DNA of 5,388 bases, taken from the NCBI GenBank assembly GCA_007133445.1, contig SLMR01000337.1, forward strand, positions 1 through 5,388, written 5' to 3'. The notes below the pieces were generated by a model. It was not told the origin of the DNA, ran no database searches, and worked only from the letters and a program-made list of their open reading frames with translations. Every line of letters starts with the position of its first letter. The first letter of the stretch is position 1. This document shows positions 5,195 to 5,388 of the stretch, one piece after another. Made by a program: the position numbers and the translations under genes. Source of the stretch: Aquisalimonas sp. GTDB taxonomy: Bacteria > Pseudomonadota > Gammaproteobacteria > Nitrococcales > Aquisalimonadaceae.

Positions 5195-5388
5195 TTAGGA
5201 GGCAAGCGCCGCCCGTTGTAACCAGTGGTTTCGGAACCCCTTGAACCATGCCCAGGTGTAGAAGATGCACAGCACAAAGATCCCCCACTGTTCCGCAGAC
5301 CATGCGCTGTAAAACCAGAATGGCTGCCCTACCAAGCCGAACAGGCAGGCATACCGCCGCCATCCCTCGCGTTTGTCCTGGCTCAGCC
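5195..5388 (-). CDS. Trp-rich two-helix membrane protein (N-terminus beyond right edge)
   Basis: An open frame enters from the right edge and ends at a TAA (5195-5197), giving 63 visible C-terminal residues. A charged start (SQDKREGWRR) leads to a first hydrophobic segment YACLFGLVGQPFWFYSAW (12-29), a short AEQ loop, a second segment WGIFVLCIFYTWAWF (34-48), and a basic tail (KGFRNHW...). Aromatic residues, especially Trp, are exceptionally abundant. Two inner-membrane helices with both ends probably cytoplasmic (basic flanks) is inferred. Function is unknown; small phage membrane proteins of this type are usually uncharacterised. The true start is outside the window. A different frame across the same bases (5142-5363) is open too but encodes a less coherent chain. 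Confidence 0.75.
   Translation of the reverse strand, partial: LSQDKREGWRRYACLFGLVGQPFWFYSAWSAEQWGIFVLCIFYTWAWFKGFRNHWLQRAALAS

Noticed and set aside
5142..5363. 73-aa minus-strand open frame ending at a TGATG junction
   Set aside because: The junction is attractive, but the product lacks coherent structure and overlaps the Trp-rich membrane protein, whose other frame has two clean membrane helices.

Overview
The window reads as part of the DNA replication and recombination module of a tailed bacteriophage (Caudoviricetes) or a prophage. Every gene I can support lies on the minus strand. The genes are packed head to tail with ATGA overlaps, a TGATG-type junction or gaps of a few bases. Base composition is GC-rich (about 60% by eye), which suggests a GC-rich bacterial host, probably a proteobacterium. 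I cannot name the phage or host from sequence alone.

In transcription order (right to left), the window opens with the C-terminal part of a tryptophan-rich two-helix membrane protein cut by the right edge (5195-5388). Four small genes follow: an 84-aa cysteine-containing protein (4888-5142), a 56-aa zinc ribbon (4679-4849), a 73-aa (or 60-aa) protein of unknown function (4454-4675) and a 64-aa protein of unknown function (4257-4451). A strong RNA hairpin at 4229-4252 separates this small-gene block from the core enzymes.

The core begins with a family A DNA polymerase with a 3'-5' proofreading domain (2434-4209). Next come a Cas4/RecB-like PD-(D/E)XK nuclease with a likely Fe-S cysteine cluster (1820-2437), a 24-aa single-helix membrane microprotein (1742-1816), a VRR-NUC nuclease (1435-1737), an 80-aa protein of unknown function (1196-1438) and an SNF2-type helicase cut by the left edge (1-1192). 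Polymerase, two unlike nucleases and a translocase fit a replication plus recombination/junction-processing set. Ribosome binding sites are usually embedded in the last codons of the preceding gene, so expression is probably translationally coupled.

The most notable signals beyond the enzymes are two perfect 9-bp DnaA boxes in direct orientation, 11 bp apart, inside the PD-(D/E)XK gene (2228-2247); the 24-aa gene whose start and whose successor's start both use an AGGTGA that is also an Arg-stop end; and the hairpin just ahead of the polymerase. No plus-strand gene, tRNA, rRNA, CRISPR array or insertion sequence was seen, and no stretch longer than about 60 bases lacks a gene.
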